Shown: positions 45,651-57,969 of the stretch, piece by piece | Layout of the letters: each line of letters begins with the position of its first letter | Numbering within the stretch: the stretch's first letter is position 1 | Assembly (NCBI RefSeq): GCF_014805625.2 | Contig: NW_023998470.1 | Coordinates: 482,887 to 546,886, forward strand | DNA from: Glossina fuscipes | Lineage: Eukaryota; Arthropoda; Insecta; Diptera; Glossinidae | Direction of reading: 5' to 3' | Length of the DNA: 64,000 bases | The notes under the pieces: model-generated | Seen by the model: only the letters and a program-made list of their open reading frames with translations | Databases searched by the model: none | Told to the model about the DNA's origin: nothing | Position numbers and translations under genes: made by a program

Positions 45651-47750
45651 TCAAGACTTCCTTTTCCAATTTCATCGCAACAATAGTTGCATGTCAACAA
45701 TTAAAGCAGAGCATGAAATGTCACCCCTAAAGAACATGTCTTAAGGAGAAGGTTTCTAAGGAGACATTTGCAGCTCAACTGACTGAATGAGATGAAATGA
45801 TCTGTAGTACAAATTAAAGAATTTTTATTGCCGTTAATGCAAAGATTATTAAAAATTAAAACAATGGCTTACCTTATGCCTTATGGTTGTGTTCCTTTTT
45901 GACAAACGTATATAAAAAAAGATGTCTTGCAACCTAGGATTTTTCTTATCTGCTCTCCCGAAATTGCGATCCCAATATCGAAGTTTCGATTGGTCTAAGC
46001 CCTAGTCTTGTCCTGCTTAAACATGAAATCATGTATGAGTAGTGCCGCGAAGACATTGTAAGGAGTGTAAGTGATCTCTAAGAGAACATCGATAAAGATT
46101 TTGTTTCCTACGATACTTCTTGCCACAGGGGCGCTTCAATTACAAATCAGGACCATAAACTTTCTATGGAAAGAATTTTGCAATTATTAAACACCTCATA
46201 ATTTAAGTATTCAAGGTCATCTTCAAACAAGCCCGATATTTAACCAGATTGTTTAAATGTGCAATTCACAGGACTTTGTTCTCCGTAAAGCTCCTTGATT
46301 AAAGATTTTTTTCCGACCCTTTTGGCAACTTAGGCCAGCAAGATTATTGAATTTTCATCCATTCATTAGCATTCGCACACTTCGTCGCATTCTTATGCGA
46401 ACCACATAAATCGATCCGATTTTTTTATCAGGCTTTTTGCGGTAACTACAACGACTCTAGCGATGGTATTTGGACATGACCGGAAGCGCAATTTAATGAG
46501 AATTACTTGTGTTGAAGAAATCGCAAAAAAAAAATCAAACAAACTTGGCAGGGAAAAAATAAAAGTTGTGGTCTCTATGGCGATGTGTACAAGTGTTACA
46601 CACCATGAAAGTAATCTATTTCAAGTCGACTAATAAGTGACGATGAGCAACAGGTTCACTCAGCAGCGGCTTTGGTCGAAACTATTTTGATTCATGAAGG
46701 TTTGTCACCCGCAAATTTGTCAATTACGTACATTCGCGAAAGATCAACTTTTCGAGTTATGGGGTTTTTGTGTATGAGAACTACAACTCAGAAAGTAAAA
46801 TATTAATCTACATTTTCGATATCAGGAACGGGATGCCTTGAGCATTTACTTAAATATTAACATAATATCCAAACCTTGGAGCTAAATAGATAAGTCCCCG
46901 CCGTTTTTTCTAAGAGAAGACCGTTGCAGCATTCGCTAAAGTATGATGCCTCCAGGTGAACGTATCAGCTTTCCTCAACCACAGACTGGACTATGCTTTG
47001 CGATGTCATTTAGGATGATTAACTATTCCAGAACAAAATTGGGATGGCTGCCTTGGAATTAAGATCTTTTTCAACCAAGAGCGTAGTGTCCCACTGAGTA
47101 GCGTTCAGCTTTTCTTATGAAAAAGTAGAGATAGTCTTTGAAAGCCAATTTGTCCTTTCGGGGCAGAATTCATGTTGTGTCAGAAAGATGGGAAAAAATT
47201 TCATTGATAGTGATAGATGTTGTTTTAGGTAAAATATTTTTGTGTTTCCTTTGTGTGAAGTACGGGCTTTTTGAAATATAAAAGATTGATCGTCTTGATC
47301 AAATTGTAAATTGTTGCGAAGGAAAGCGTCACTATTGTCTTTAGAATATTCTCCTATGTATTGGAATTGTTGGCGGCCCTTTCACTCCATGTTCACTAAG
47401 ATCATCTGCTTGGGTTAAACGTTCAACGGCTTAGAGGTATGTTAACAATCTTTGTACGGAAGAATGTAAAACCAATTAGAAGATGGCACAGTGTTGCCGA
47501 ACATCGCGAGTCGCTGAATCGATTCGTTTGTGTTTTACAAAAAGAAATACATTAAAAAGAAACATTGAAATGACATTTGCTTATCTTCAAACAAAGTTTT
47601 ATTTTATATGTGATTCTGTAAAATGATTTTTGAAAATTTTAATTATGTGTCTCGTCCTGTTACAAACTTCCTGTCAATATTAATCTACTTCTGCTCTATT
47701 ATGTGGGATCCGAATGCATTAAATAAACATTAGGATGCTTGCCTTTATTT

Positions 47751-47751
<1 letters not shown>
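45651..47751. other. Spacer, no recognised gene
   Basis: Base composition is more balanced around 46.0-47.5 kb, hinting at decayed insertions, but I cannot identify them. Confidence 0.4.

Positions 47752-47785
<34 letters not shown>
47752..47785. repeat. (AAT)n microsatellite
   Basis: About eleven TAA units, followed 30 bp later by a poly(A) run. Confidence 0.95.
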
Positions 47786-47787
<2 letters not shown>

Positions 47788-47945
47788 GTAACAATGTTTT
47801 ATTAGACAAAAAAAAAAAAAAAAAAACGAATAAACATAATTAGTTAATTTTCATTGTATGTATAGTGCTATGCTTGCTCTAAATATTATTTATGTTATAG
47901 AAAACATTTATGATATTTTTGTTTGTTTTGTTATCAGTTTCATGC

Positions 47946-47978
<33 letters not shown>

Positions 47979-47983
47979 TATAC
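47946..47983. repeat. (TA)n microsatellite
   Basis: TA dinucleotides with one CA interruption. Confidence 0.9.
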
Positions 47984-49021
47984 ACTCCGGCAAAGTGGGA
48001 TGCATAATATTGAACGGAAACTAAAATGGATAATTAAATGGATCATTTAAGACAGAAATAATGATTATTGGTTTTTAGTTGAAATTCCGTAAAAGCTTTG
48101 AATACTTATGTTGCAAATATTTTATGAATAATTCTTTAGGAAAATCAAATCAATATTTCAATTATTTAATATAATAGGAAAAATGTAAATACTTTAAGGC
48201 TAATATTGATGAGCCACTATTGCCATGGCGCATCCTCCGCGGCTTGTAATGTAGAGATATATTAAGTTTGTGCGATGTTTCTCTCGTGCGAATTTTCGAA
48301 ATATTTTCATAAAATTTTCTATGTTCTTCTATCGTAAATTTAATCGAAATGTATTTCTGACAACTCGCCACATGACATAATATTTAGCAAACATCTTTGT
48401 TTTTATATTACTATATTATATTATTATTATATTATATTTATTTTTGTATTCCTTCTCGACAAAGCTCAGTCAAAAATAGTATTTCGGCTTACTTAAGTTA
48501 TGTAGGGAAAAAGTGAATAGAATAGAGTTCTAAGTGTTTTTCTCTTGAACAATAAGTCTTTGTACGGTCATAGGGTCTAATTCTTACTATCTTATAATGT
48601 AAACTGATACCTCCCCACTTATAAGACTTTTTGACTGCACGTGTAAAGGACATCCAATGATTGGCTGATTATATATTTGTATACAAGCTTAATGCGATCA
48701 ATTTTGGCCACATTTGCTTGTTTTCTGAATCCCTACAAAAAAATTTTTACATTTTCACACTTTCTAACGGAAGTACATGAAATGTTTTTTCCCAAAGGAG
48801 AACAATATGATATTTTATTAACTTTTAGCCACGACAAACTAAAATTGTTTTTAATTTGCTATCCCTATACTTTCTAACCCAAGTTTATTTACCATTTAAA
48901 TGAACGAACTGTAGATTAAAGATCCCTTGCCATATGTTTCGAAATTGTTAATTAACTCATGTGTCTGATCTCTGTAGTCGTCCAACATCGGGCGTGGTCG
49001 CTTTGAATTGATCGACGAATG
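47984..49021. other. AT-rich spacer, no gene seen
   Basis: No supported gene. 48410-48440 is a short TTATATTA-type repeat. Confidence 0.5.
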
Positions 49022-49137
49022 GAAAGCGTCTTAGCAGTCAAAATTTCTGTACTATCGAATCACTTTTACGCCAGAGATAATTTTTTTGGAAGTTTCTTTC
49101 CAAACTCCGACTATACTTCAAATTTTTATAAACTCCA

Positions 49138-49590
49138 GTTAATACTTTGATCAGAAATCTCTTTTAAAACTTTATAAGTTGACATTGTTTACGATCGATT
49201 TCTTTCACTTTGAGCGAAAATTTTATCTTTGATTTGATGTACAGTATATACGTAAGGATCATGCAGCTCGATTTTTCCAGTGTCAGCAACTCTCTGATTT
49301 TTTTCCGTCCCCTATGGAACGTAGAGACTAATAAGTATTTTCTTCCATACTCAACAAATATTTCATCTTCGACATTATGGTCCGTACGAATAGTTGGGCT
49401 TCGTGAATACTTTCTTTCGATGTCAGAAAAATTCACCTTTGACTTAATATACAATATTTGACGATCTGTACTTATCATAGAACTCGCTAAATACTTTTTT
49501 AAAGTGTAAGCATAAAGTTCAGCCCTCACGTAATTACCGATAAGGTCCTCATAATCTGAATCATTGCACGGGAAAGTGCTTAGAAGCAGC
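49138..49590 (-). repeat. Diverged ~70-bp tandem array, open in one frame
   Basis: Unit ends such as 'ACTTTGATCAG', 'TTTCACTTTGAG', 'TTCCAGTGTCAG', 'TTTCGATGTCAG' and 'AAAGTGTAAG' recur at 49154, 49214, 49286, 49426 and 49510. A higher-order 210-bp repeat pairs 49217-49251 with 49428-49460. The minus strand is open from 49592 to 49164 (142 codons). Its peptide repeats 'ILYIKSK' at residues 46 and 116 and has subrepeats of about 23 residues ('DIERKYSRS', 'EYGRKYLLVS', 'YTLKKYLASS'). It could be a degenerate satellite that happens to stay open, or a small repeat protein. No family is recognised. Confidence 0.5.
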
Positions 49591-50324
49591 ATTATTAATC
49601 TGACAAAAAAATTTGGGTAAGTTAAAGAGTCTACGTTTTTTCACATTCATGGCACATTTCTAACTTAACTTCTAGTTACGTGTTGTGATATAAAAAACAT
49701 ATTTATTAACAGCAAACATTGAGAGAACGGCCCTTAATGGCAAACGAATGAATTGGTCGTCAGATGAGACGGCGTAGATAGTTGTCATCATTTGATCTTT
49801 TGTAACGAAAATTATTTTTTCATTTTTATTTCTTTATGGTAACGCGTCGTAACCTCAAATCATCAGCCTGAGATTTAGAAAATTTATTAAAATATTTGCC
49901 TGGAACGCAAACAAATATTGGTCGTAAAGGAATTTACCCTCGTCTCTTGGTAAATATAATTTTGGCATTTTCCAATTTTTCATATTTTCTTTTGTACCAA
50001 TATAGCATTGAGTGTATTAAGTTTTTTAAAGTTTTGTAACGCACCATAAATTAACACTGATTAGGTTGCGTGTTCGTTTAAATTACGCTTACGATGTTTA
50101 AAGTTTATTTAGCTATCATGGTTTCATATTTTTTTGTTTTCGCTATCATACAAACTCAGTTAACCCAGATTTGCTTCTTATTTAAAAAAGTTGTTTTTCT
50201 GTACCCACCACTGAAGAATTTTGTCATAATGTTTGCAACATCCAAAAGTAAGCTTCAGAGACGCTATAAAGTCTATATATTCTTGATCAGCATGCAATTT
50301 TAAATTGAATAACTGTGTTAGTGT
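49591..50324. other. AT-rich spacer, no gene seen
   Basis: No supported feature. Confidence 0.5.
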
Positions 50325-50800
50325 GTTGTTTGTTCTTGGAGCTCTCCTGGTCACAAAAATGGAGATATCAACTTAAAATTTGGTAGAAACATTGGAAGTT
50401 TTTGCATGCAGGTTGCTATTGACAAGGGACCGAATGGGTCACAGCAGAAGCCCAGCAGAAGAAGTGTAGCGTAAACTGAACACAACTCAATTTTTTTGAA
50501 CAAAAATTTGTGGGTTTTTGCTCGTTACTCAGAAATTATAAAATATAGGAGGCTGAAATTTTCCGCACTTGCTCTAAGGAGCACTCTGTTCTTCAAGTGC
50601 CAAACTGGAATAGAAATGGTTATCACATCCGTGTGTTCGTCCTATATTAATTGTGGTAGGCGTCACGACTCAGTGGACAAATGTTTTGTGAAAAATACCT
50701 TCGATTTAGGTAGCAAGTGAAAGGGTTTCTAGTGTAGAATGCAATAAAGATTTTTAAAGTGGTGGGTATGCGAGATTCGGTCCCCGTCGAATATAATTTT
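50325..50800 (-). repeat. Interspersed repeat family B, inverted copy with end palindrome
   Basis: It ends on the plus strand with 'GGTGGGTATG' and 'GAGATTCGGTCCCCGTCG' (50772-50789), the mirror of the family's start at 7149-7168. The body has 'GCTCTCCTGGTCAC' + 'GAGATATCAACTTAAAATTTG' (inverse of 'CAAATTTGAAGTCGATAGC') and 'TTTGCTCGTTACTCAGAAAT', which matches the inter-module text at 31.76 kb. Short frames inside are not genes. Confidence 0.6.
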
Positions 50801-51713
50801 CTTACTGGTTTTTATATATGTTTCGTAAATCTATTGCTTACAGCTATTTGTGTGGCAATCTTATCGTTACTTATTTACATATATGTAGTTTTTGACTATG
50901 TCATATGTAGCTACCTTATGTTATGTGCATTGAAAATTCCAGCCTTTGCTGCAAGTCTATCCCTTTATTGTTCAAAGTTCGTGTATATCATTTTAGGCCC
51001 ATGTTATATAATACAGGTTGTATGGGCACCCAAATGAACTGTATGTCGAACTTGCTGTCATTCACGTTAATATCATCGAATGCTAAAGCTCAATATGCAC
51101 TTGTATACTTTCTTGCTGATAAATATGGTTTTTTAACATTGCGTTGGGTATCAAATGTTTCGTTTTAGGCCGACTAGGATTTCCTTTTCGGATTTTCTTT
51201 TTTTTTTTTGTTTTTTCTGTTCCTAATGATTTAAGAGAAAATGTTTTATGCAATTTATAAAACCATATAATAAATTTTAATATTAACGTTACATACATAA
51301 CGTATGTTTTTATATATGTTTGCGTATAAGAATATGTGATTGTTTGGTAGTTTGTATAGGTGTTGATAATGCTGAATTTTTCAACAGAAATTTATTTTTT
51401 ATTTACTTAATATTGTTTTTATTATTGCTGCTGTTGTTGTTCTTTATTTTAATTTTAGTTTTCTGTTTTTTGTTTGGGTTTTATCTTTTTTTTTTTACCA
51501 TTCGGTTCAAGTTAAACAAATCAATTTATGTTGAATTTAATTTTCTTGCACATATTTTCTTTTGATTGAATTAAATTTATTATTTTATTATTCTTTCACA
51601 TATGTTTATTTATTTAATTGCATGCAGTTACTGTTCTGTTTTTATTTTAACTTTTCGCTTATAGCTATATGCTGGATATAAATGAATAGAAATTTGAATG
51701 AAAACTTTAAATA

Positions 51714-51721
<8 letters not shown>
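50801..51721. other. AT-rich spacer, no gene seen
   Basis: Hydrophobic frames at 50759-51037 and 51320-51565 follow T-rich sequence and lack domains. Confidence 0.5.
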
Positions 51722-51744
<23 letters not shown>

Positions 51745-53415
51745 ATGTTATTTTTTTTGCCTCCGAGCTGGAGATAAAAATCTTGAAAAGATACTGCGGG
51801 TTCTTGTTAGCAGCATGCACGATTCGCCATCCATGGCGCCTACGTACTAAAAACTACCCTACACGCGCACGTCCTCCACCGCTCTTCTCCGCGGGACCAC
51901 CGTTAAGTATTACTTCGCGGATGCTAGTTGCCGTTAGCTCGCTTCCTATGGTGGGACTTCAGTGGAATATTGGATTCGCTTCACTTTGTTCTCCGCCCGC
52001 TCCGCTCCGCTCTGTTTACAAAGTCGCCTACCAATATTTCACTAGGTTCTATTTGGGGTCTGCCATTCTGGAAGCTTTTGCAGCGAAAGTTGGTATGTTC
52101 TGCATGTTCGTTCGTTTGCGAGCATGTCGGGCAATTTGGAGAGTTGTCGTGCCCGAATCTGAACAGGTACTTTCGGCAACAGCCATGGCCGGTCAGGAAC
52201 TGGGTGAGTTAGCTAGTAATTTACCTCACCGTGTGGCCTCTCGATCCATTGTATTATGTTTGGGATAAGAACGAACGTCCATCTTCCTTTCGTTGTTCTT
52301 TCCTATCGCGATTGCCAAATCCTTATCGACACTAGACGCTCTTCTTTCCTAATGGCCTCTTGGGAGGAGGCGTTGATGCGGCGCCTTTTATGGAAAGCCT
52401 CATTTCGCCCGCCAAGTGGCATGGCGCAAGCAGTCACAAGGGCAGCATCCTCCGACCCTGTCCGGAATTCGCATATCTGCCTTAGCGCACGAAGACGATA
52501 TATTGCCACCAACTTTCGGTACACTGCCTTCATTGTAAGTGCTCCGGTGCAAACAGCGCTTCCATATATTAAGACCGAAGTTTTGACCGTGGCTACTACT
52601 TTCCGATTAGTGAATTTCGGGCCTCCAATATTTGGCATAATCCTAGCTAACGACGCCTAAATGCCGGCAGCTTTCGCAGCCGCGTGCTCAACGTGGCACT
52701 TAAAGTTGAATCGATGTTCGAGCATAACTGCAAGGTATTTCAGAGCTAGAGACGACTGAAGCGAGTTTTGCCAGACTCGTATGCAGCATATTTCCACGCA
52801 CTTCCGGCTGCTTATTAGCTCCGCCTCAGTTTTTTGCTCTGCTAGCTCTAGCCCCATCTCTTCTAGTCACGTCTTCACTTTACCGATAGTATCGTTAGCC
52901 CTTGTTTCTACCTGGGCAACGCCCTTTGCGACTACTGCAATTGCTATATCATCGGCAAAGCCGATATACATCATGTTCCACAACAAGACCAAGAACTGAT
53001 CCCTGTGGGACAACCGCACGGCGTCGTCTTTTGCTTGCATTGCCATGCATTGCAATCACCTTCAATTATTACTGACGGCTTTTCTATGTCGCCTTGCACG
53101 AGTGCGTCTAGCATGCGCTTGAATTCACCTTGTGTAGCCAGGAGAAGGAGCGTAACAACTGAAGCAGTATAAATTTTTTTCGGTTGCCCTAACGAATCTC
53201 CTGCGCTGGCAGTTCACGACCAAGAGTACTATAGGTGCGGGCGCCCAAATTGCTGCTTTTTGCAGCAGCTCCACCTCTTTCTCAATAACCGTTTGCCGAA
53301 GTAGGTCATGAGCTGCTTTGCCGTGAGATTAATCTGCATCGTTCTCGTTTCCGCGCTCTAGTAGCCAGTCGCCGCTTGAGTAGCGGACGTTTGCCGCTGC
53401 AAATGTGTGTATGTG
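51722..53415 (-). mobile_element. LOA/R1-type non-LTR retrotransposon, internally deleted
   Basis: The minus strand carries the remains of one polyprotein in several broken frames. First come endonuclease pieces ('AAHDLLRQTVIEKEVEL' near 53310, 'KPSVIIEGDCNAW', equivalent to the GDFNAWA box, near 53055). An abrupt junction then joins the reverse transcriptase end ('LLWNMMYIGFADDIAIAVV', FADD box at 52948-52959). Next are 'LELAEQKTEAELISSRK' and 'HAAAKAAGI', then 'LTQFLTGHG'. Last is a CX2CX8HX4C zinc knuckle (52080-52133). Most of the reverse transcriptase is missing between 53055 and 53010. The 3' end has an A-rich stretch and a (CATA)n tail (51722-51750). It cannot move itself. A 3'-end relative sits at 30072-30280. 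Confidence 0.85.
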
Positions 53416-53481
53416 TGTGTCCATGTGCCCTTACTCTCTTACTCGTAGATAGCTCTCTTAGATAAAATTAAGTAGATATTT

Positions 53482-53740
53482 ATATCCCACACCACTTGTG
53501 GTGCTGGGTATGTAGCACCTAGAAGGGTTTTAGAAAGATGCAACCTTTATTATTCTGTCTCAGTTAGAATCACGTTCTGAATCGGTCTAACCTTGCCCGT
53601 CCATCTGATATCAGTCCGTGTATTACTGTGCTCAACCCAAACATCGCAATTTCTGAGATATTTGGATATTTGGTATGCTGACGTGGTTTGACTCAAGGAT
53701 AAATGCTGTTTAGCATGGTTCCCACCATTCCCGACCATTT
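53482..53740 (+). repeat. Interspersed repeat family A, copy 4
   Basis: The best-kept head palindrome is here: 'CCCACACCACTTGTGGTG' then 'CTGGGTATG' (53487-53513). It is followed by 'TAGCACCTAGAAGGGTTT', 'ATCACGTTCTGAATCGGTC', 'GCCCGTCCATCTG', 'CGCAATTTCTGAGATATTTG' and 'CTCAAGGATAAATGCTG'. The order matches the other copies. It lies 70 bp from the 5' side of the retrotransposon. Confidence 0.75.
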
Positions 53741-55550
53741 TTGACCATTCCCCAAATAATTCCTTAGTTTGAAAAATAGTTATAACATTAGTTATAATAG
53801 TTGTCATTTTCAACAGTTTTCGATAAAACTCGCTGAGTAACAGATTTTAAATTGATATGGAAAATTCGGTTCTATCTTATATACACGTTCCTACAAAAAC
53901 TGACTCTTTAATTGCAAAAAAGGCCGAATTGTTAATGTTTTATAATGAAAATTTGTTTATTACAGTAATTTGACATAAAAATTAGGTTGACCAAATTTGA
54001 TACACATGTGTCGATTTTTTGGCTTCCCCTCCATAGAAGGTCTCTCATGAAAAGTGAGCCGTTCAAAACAAGTGTTAATTTGAAATATATTATCATGAAA
54101 ATTGGTCCTTGGTAGAAATTCACTAAAAAACATGGAATTCGGATCAGATAGCTTTATCTTTTAGACCTTAATATATATAGGGATTATCGTGCTCGAGAGA
54201 TATTTATACCTCACTCCACAAACGCTTACATCAATGAAATATATCAGCTATAAGTTTTATCATGAAAAACGGACGGACGAAACTTGTTTACGGGACAGGG
54301 TGGTCTTATGCCCAAGGTCATCCTATATCCTAGCCTATGCACGCTCTCCATCACCCTATGATTTCATGTGGGAGGCCCTGAAGTTGGTCCTGAGGAGTTG
54401 TAGAATGCCTAATGGTCTATAACGTCTAATGTATTTATCATTAAAATTGTTCAGCAGATGCCTTCTATATTGAAGGAGGGAGAAAATTGTAAATTTATTA
54501 GAATTTGTTTTTTTTTTGTTGCCTTAAAAAATGCTCTAAATCTTTTACGTTAAGGGAAGGAAGATTTATTATTCGAAACAAATATATTCAAGAAAATTTT
54601 GGGCTTTTGTCTATGTTCTCCTAAATAGCATTACACTAACTTAAAATCAGACTCTAATGAATTGTTAACTCCTTATGCCCACTAATAGAACAGTTTTTGG
54701 AAATTATGTCTGTTCATTTAAAAGTATTTCGCGCAAAAATGAATTAATATGGTTTCATAAAGTCAACCGTTGAGGAGCAATGAAGCTCAGAGGGATTTGA
54801 ATGCTTTCAGTGTTTCTGCCAAGGATCTAAAAGTTTGCTATGAAGTTTTCGATGTTGTTATAAATTCGTCTGTTGAGTTATGCATTTTCTTATTGCTTTT
54901 CGTGTCATTTCGCAACATGCAAAGTGTAAAACGTGCAATCCTGGCATCAGCCGATGCAGCAAAAAGAGAGGATTTTTTCGAGTACGGAAAAAGGAAATCA
55001 AGAAGAATATTTTTGCATGAATGGGGTAGTTTTTATGGTTCTGTAAAAAAAATTAAAAATATATTGTAGCAAATAACACGTGCCCAACGCAACAAACCCT
55101 CCAATTTTCATTTTTTTCATTCGAATTTTATACGTCGCTGGTGCAGTGTATAAGGGATTTTCGATAAATGAAACATTTTTTACTATAATAAAAAATTGCT
55201 TTGAATTTAGTCGTAAACTGTACTTTGACATTAAATCACACAACAATCAATCTTTTGAAATCTGCCAAAAACTTGAAAAAACTCTCCTTCTTACAATAGT
55301 TACTACATGCCCCTTTTAAATCATCGATAATATAGGTTTGAAGAAAGGGCTTTTAAGATATGCTACCATAAACAGCTTTCTTAGATTTACCTCTGTGGAC
55401 TCTTGAAAAGATTACGAGCTCGATTTAATGCTAAAGGTTTTGAATAAACAAGGAAATTAATCTGTTCACGTAGGTGCTGTTATACGGAAGTCTAGTTGTA
55501 ATGGAAGATTTGCTAATAGCATTAGTAATGAGCAACAGCATCATAGTATC
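53741..55550. other. Spacer, no recognised gene
   Basis: A 77-codon frame (54189-54422) has more balanced composition than its surroundings but no motif. A 99-codon frame at 54770-55069 likewise shows no domain. Confidence 0.4.
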
Positions 55551-55588
55551 TACTACCGCGATAGATTTTTTACTACCGCGATAAAAAT
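55551..55588 (+). repeat. 20-bp tandem duplication
   Basis: 'TACTACCGCGATA' at 55551 and 55571, with T-rich filler between. Confidence 0.8.
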
Positions 55589-55699
55589 GTTACCTTTTTT
55601 TGTTTAGCATAATCTTTTCAACCTGTGTAGTGCTGTTGTTGAGGTTTATTATTCACGTTCATCGGCCTATTCAGTGATCTTTTCATCTAATAAATCGCC

Positions 55700-55950
55700 C
55701 TTTTTTTTCTATGTCCCACCATTGACTTTTGTTCGTTTACCTAGTTCATTGCCTGGCCTTCTCCCTGCGTATCTCCTTAGTCACTTAGTTAATTTTTCAC
55801 ATTTGCAATAAGTTTTCCTACTCATCTCTCAGTGGCTTCGTCTGTGCTATAAGTTGTCTGTTCGCTTATTTTTCGTGTTAATATTTACTTACTCTTAACT
55901 GCCTATTTGTCTGCTCCTTCCCAGTTTGCTAGTTTGTTTACTTAACGACA
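55700..55950 (+). repeat. Decayed pyrimidine-rich array
   Basis: Words such as 'CTGCCTATTTGTCTGCTCC' and 'TCGTCTGTGC' give the same worn (CTGTC)-like texture as 25.6-26.1 kb. Confidence 0.35.
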
Positions 55951-56589
55951 ACTGGAATGCATCGAACCAGGTTTACGATCACCGTTGCTATAGTTTCTTA
56001 TGATGTAAATGAAGTCGACTTTGAATTGCGCGGACCAATTGTTTGATCCCCTCTCGTATAAACATTCTTATGAAAAGTAAGTTTTTGTACGACAAAAGGT
56101 CAAATTTTTAACATTTTATGATGCAAGAAATTAGCTGCAGCAAATTTGAACAACGTAGGTCTCTTTCTTGGATGGTAAACGTTTACATTACACCAAATTC
56201 CAACTTTTAACAATTTATGACGAAAGTAGATGAGGAATAATGAGATCTTTGACAAGGAAAACAATCTCGGCAAGTTTGGGCCGCGACAGCACTCACATAA
56301 AAGGTCTCTGAAGTTGATATATATGTCTTTACGTAAAAGTCCTTTACACAAAAAGTTCGCGAGCGCGTTCGTGTGACTAAAAGATACACTTTGAAAATTT
56401 TGAGAATCGTACGATCTAGAATTTAGTGTGATCAACTGGTACATTACCCTCTTAAACCTTAAGCAAATCCAAAAATCCGTAATTGTTTCTGTTGAGCATT
56501 GTCGAAGCGAGCGAGAAGTTTAAGGCTTGATTATTAATAAAAGTGTGATCGAGATTAATTTTCTTAGCTGAAGAAGGTGTCATTAGGTT

Positions 56590-56865
56590 TCCAACGGTAC
56601 GTTCATTCTTTCGCTCGTCTCTCTTTTTGCTTAGTCGCTCATCTGTCGTTTCAAAAGTTTTCTTTCTCCCGTCGTTTATTTATCACGTCATTTATTCAAA
56701 GTTTCGTCCATGATGTGTTTGTCTTTCATCTGTGCCGCCCGCTTATCCATTTGGTGTTATTTAATTAGTTTTGCGTCTGTTTGCCGGTCCTTGCGCATTT
56801 GTTTCTTTGGCCGCTTATCCCTTCTATTGCCCTGTTCTTGCTGCCTGCCTTGTTCTATTTGTCGA
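56590..56865 (+). repeat. Decayed pyrimidine-rich array
   Basis: 'TCGCTCGTCTCTC', 'AGTCGCTCATCTGTCG', 'GCGTCTGTTTGCCGGTCC' and 'TTGCTGCCTGCC' continue the same pattern. The two overlapping short frames here are compositional. Confidence 0.4.
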
Positions 56866-57969
56866 ATTTTTTATGATCAAAGTAATAAAATTAATATATA
56901 TTCTAGTTACAATTATAGGGAAAGTTTAAATAAAAAACTAATTTTTAAAAAATTTTACTTACCTTAGTGAAAATTGTCCTTTTAAGGCTTGGTAGGATAA
57001 CTTTCAATTTCAATTATTAAAAACTAAAATATCTTCCATTTGAGTAAATCGTTTATCGTATATTACATATTTACATATGCACACATATATACGCCTTCAC
57101 TTGATCTACTCCATAAATACGGTTATACTATGCCAATCATTTGTTGTGATATAAACGTAGAAAAAACTTTTCTTCTATAGCATAAAAAAAAAAAACCAAA
57201 AACTTTTTCTTTCTGTTGACTTACACAGCACGTCGTTCTCTATATAAATTAAAAACAAGAAAAAACAAAAAAAAAAAAAACCCACAGCTTTTTCAGTTAT
57301 AAGCTAACTTTAATAAACAGCAGCATAAAACTTTTCAATAGACCTGCATGAACAGCTCATATGTGGTGCCAATATTTGGGAATATTTCAACGAACTGAAC
57401 TCTCGACGATGTCCTTTATAAACGCGCACGTTTAAGCCGCAACAAGAGAGCAGGAAGGAAGTATGAAGGGAAGGAATGAAAATAATAATAATAACCAATA
57501 GTCGTTTGGTATGAAGAAAGTTTTGTTATATTAAATAATTTTTATACAGTAGGAAAATACTGAAAAAACAAAAAATTTACACTTTATGCGCTAGCGGAAT
57601 AAAAACAAAAATTTTAATGAAAAGTTGCAAAAATTTGTTTCTGATAGAATATTAAATTCTGTTGTGCTCGCACAGATTAATATATTCAAGGTGAATGAAA
57701 ATATACCTTGATGTGACAAATTATTGGAAATGTGTTTCATGTATTTTTCCTTTTCGGTTTCCTATAAAATATATTTAAAATTTTAATTAAAAATACGTAA
57801 GCATGTACTTAATTCGTTTTGGAACGAATCTGGGATACCTATCAGCTATGGCGGATATCTGAAAAATTCGAATTAGCCACAAGCCGTCTAGAAAAGTTAT
57901 AAAGTATTATTTTATAAATAATTCGATTAACATTTCTTCAAGGCTTAACAAAGAAAATATTTTCCTTTC
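56866..57969. other. AT-rich spacer, no gene seen
   Basis: Poly(A) near 57184-57194 and 57268-57280. No supported gene. Confidence 0.5.

Noticed and set aside
51717..52268. 183-codon plus-strand frame
   Set aside because: It is antisense to the retrotransposon C-terminal region, whose zinc knuckle and 'LTQFLTGHG' motif read on the minus strand.
54770..55069. 99-codon plus-strand frame with a central hydrophobic segment
   Set aside because: The T-rich centre explains the hydrophobic segment; no conserved motif or splice context was found.
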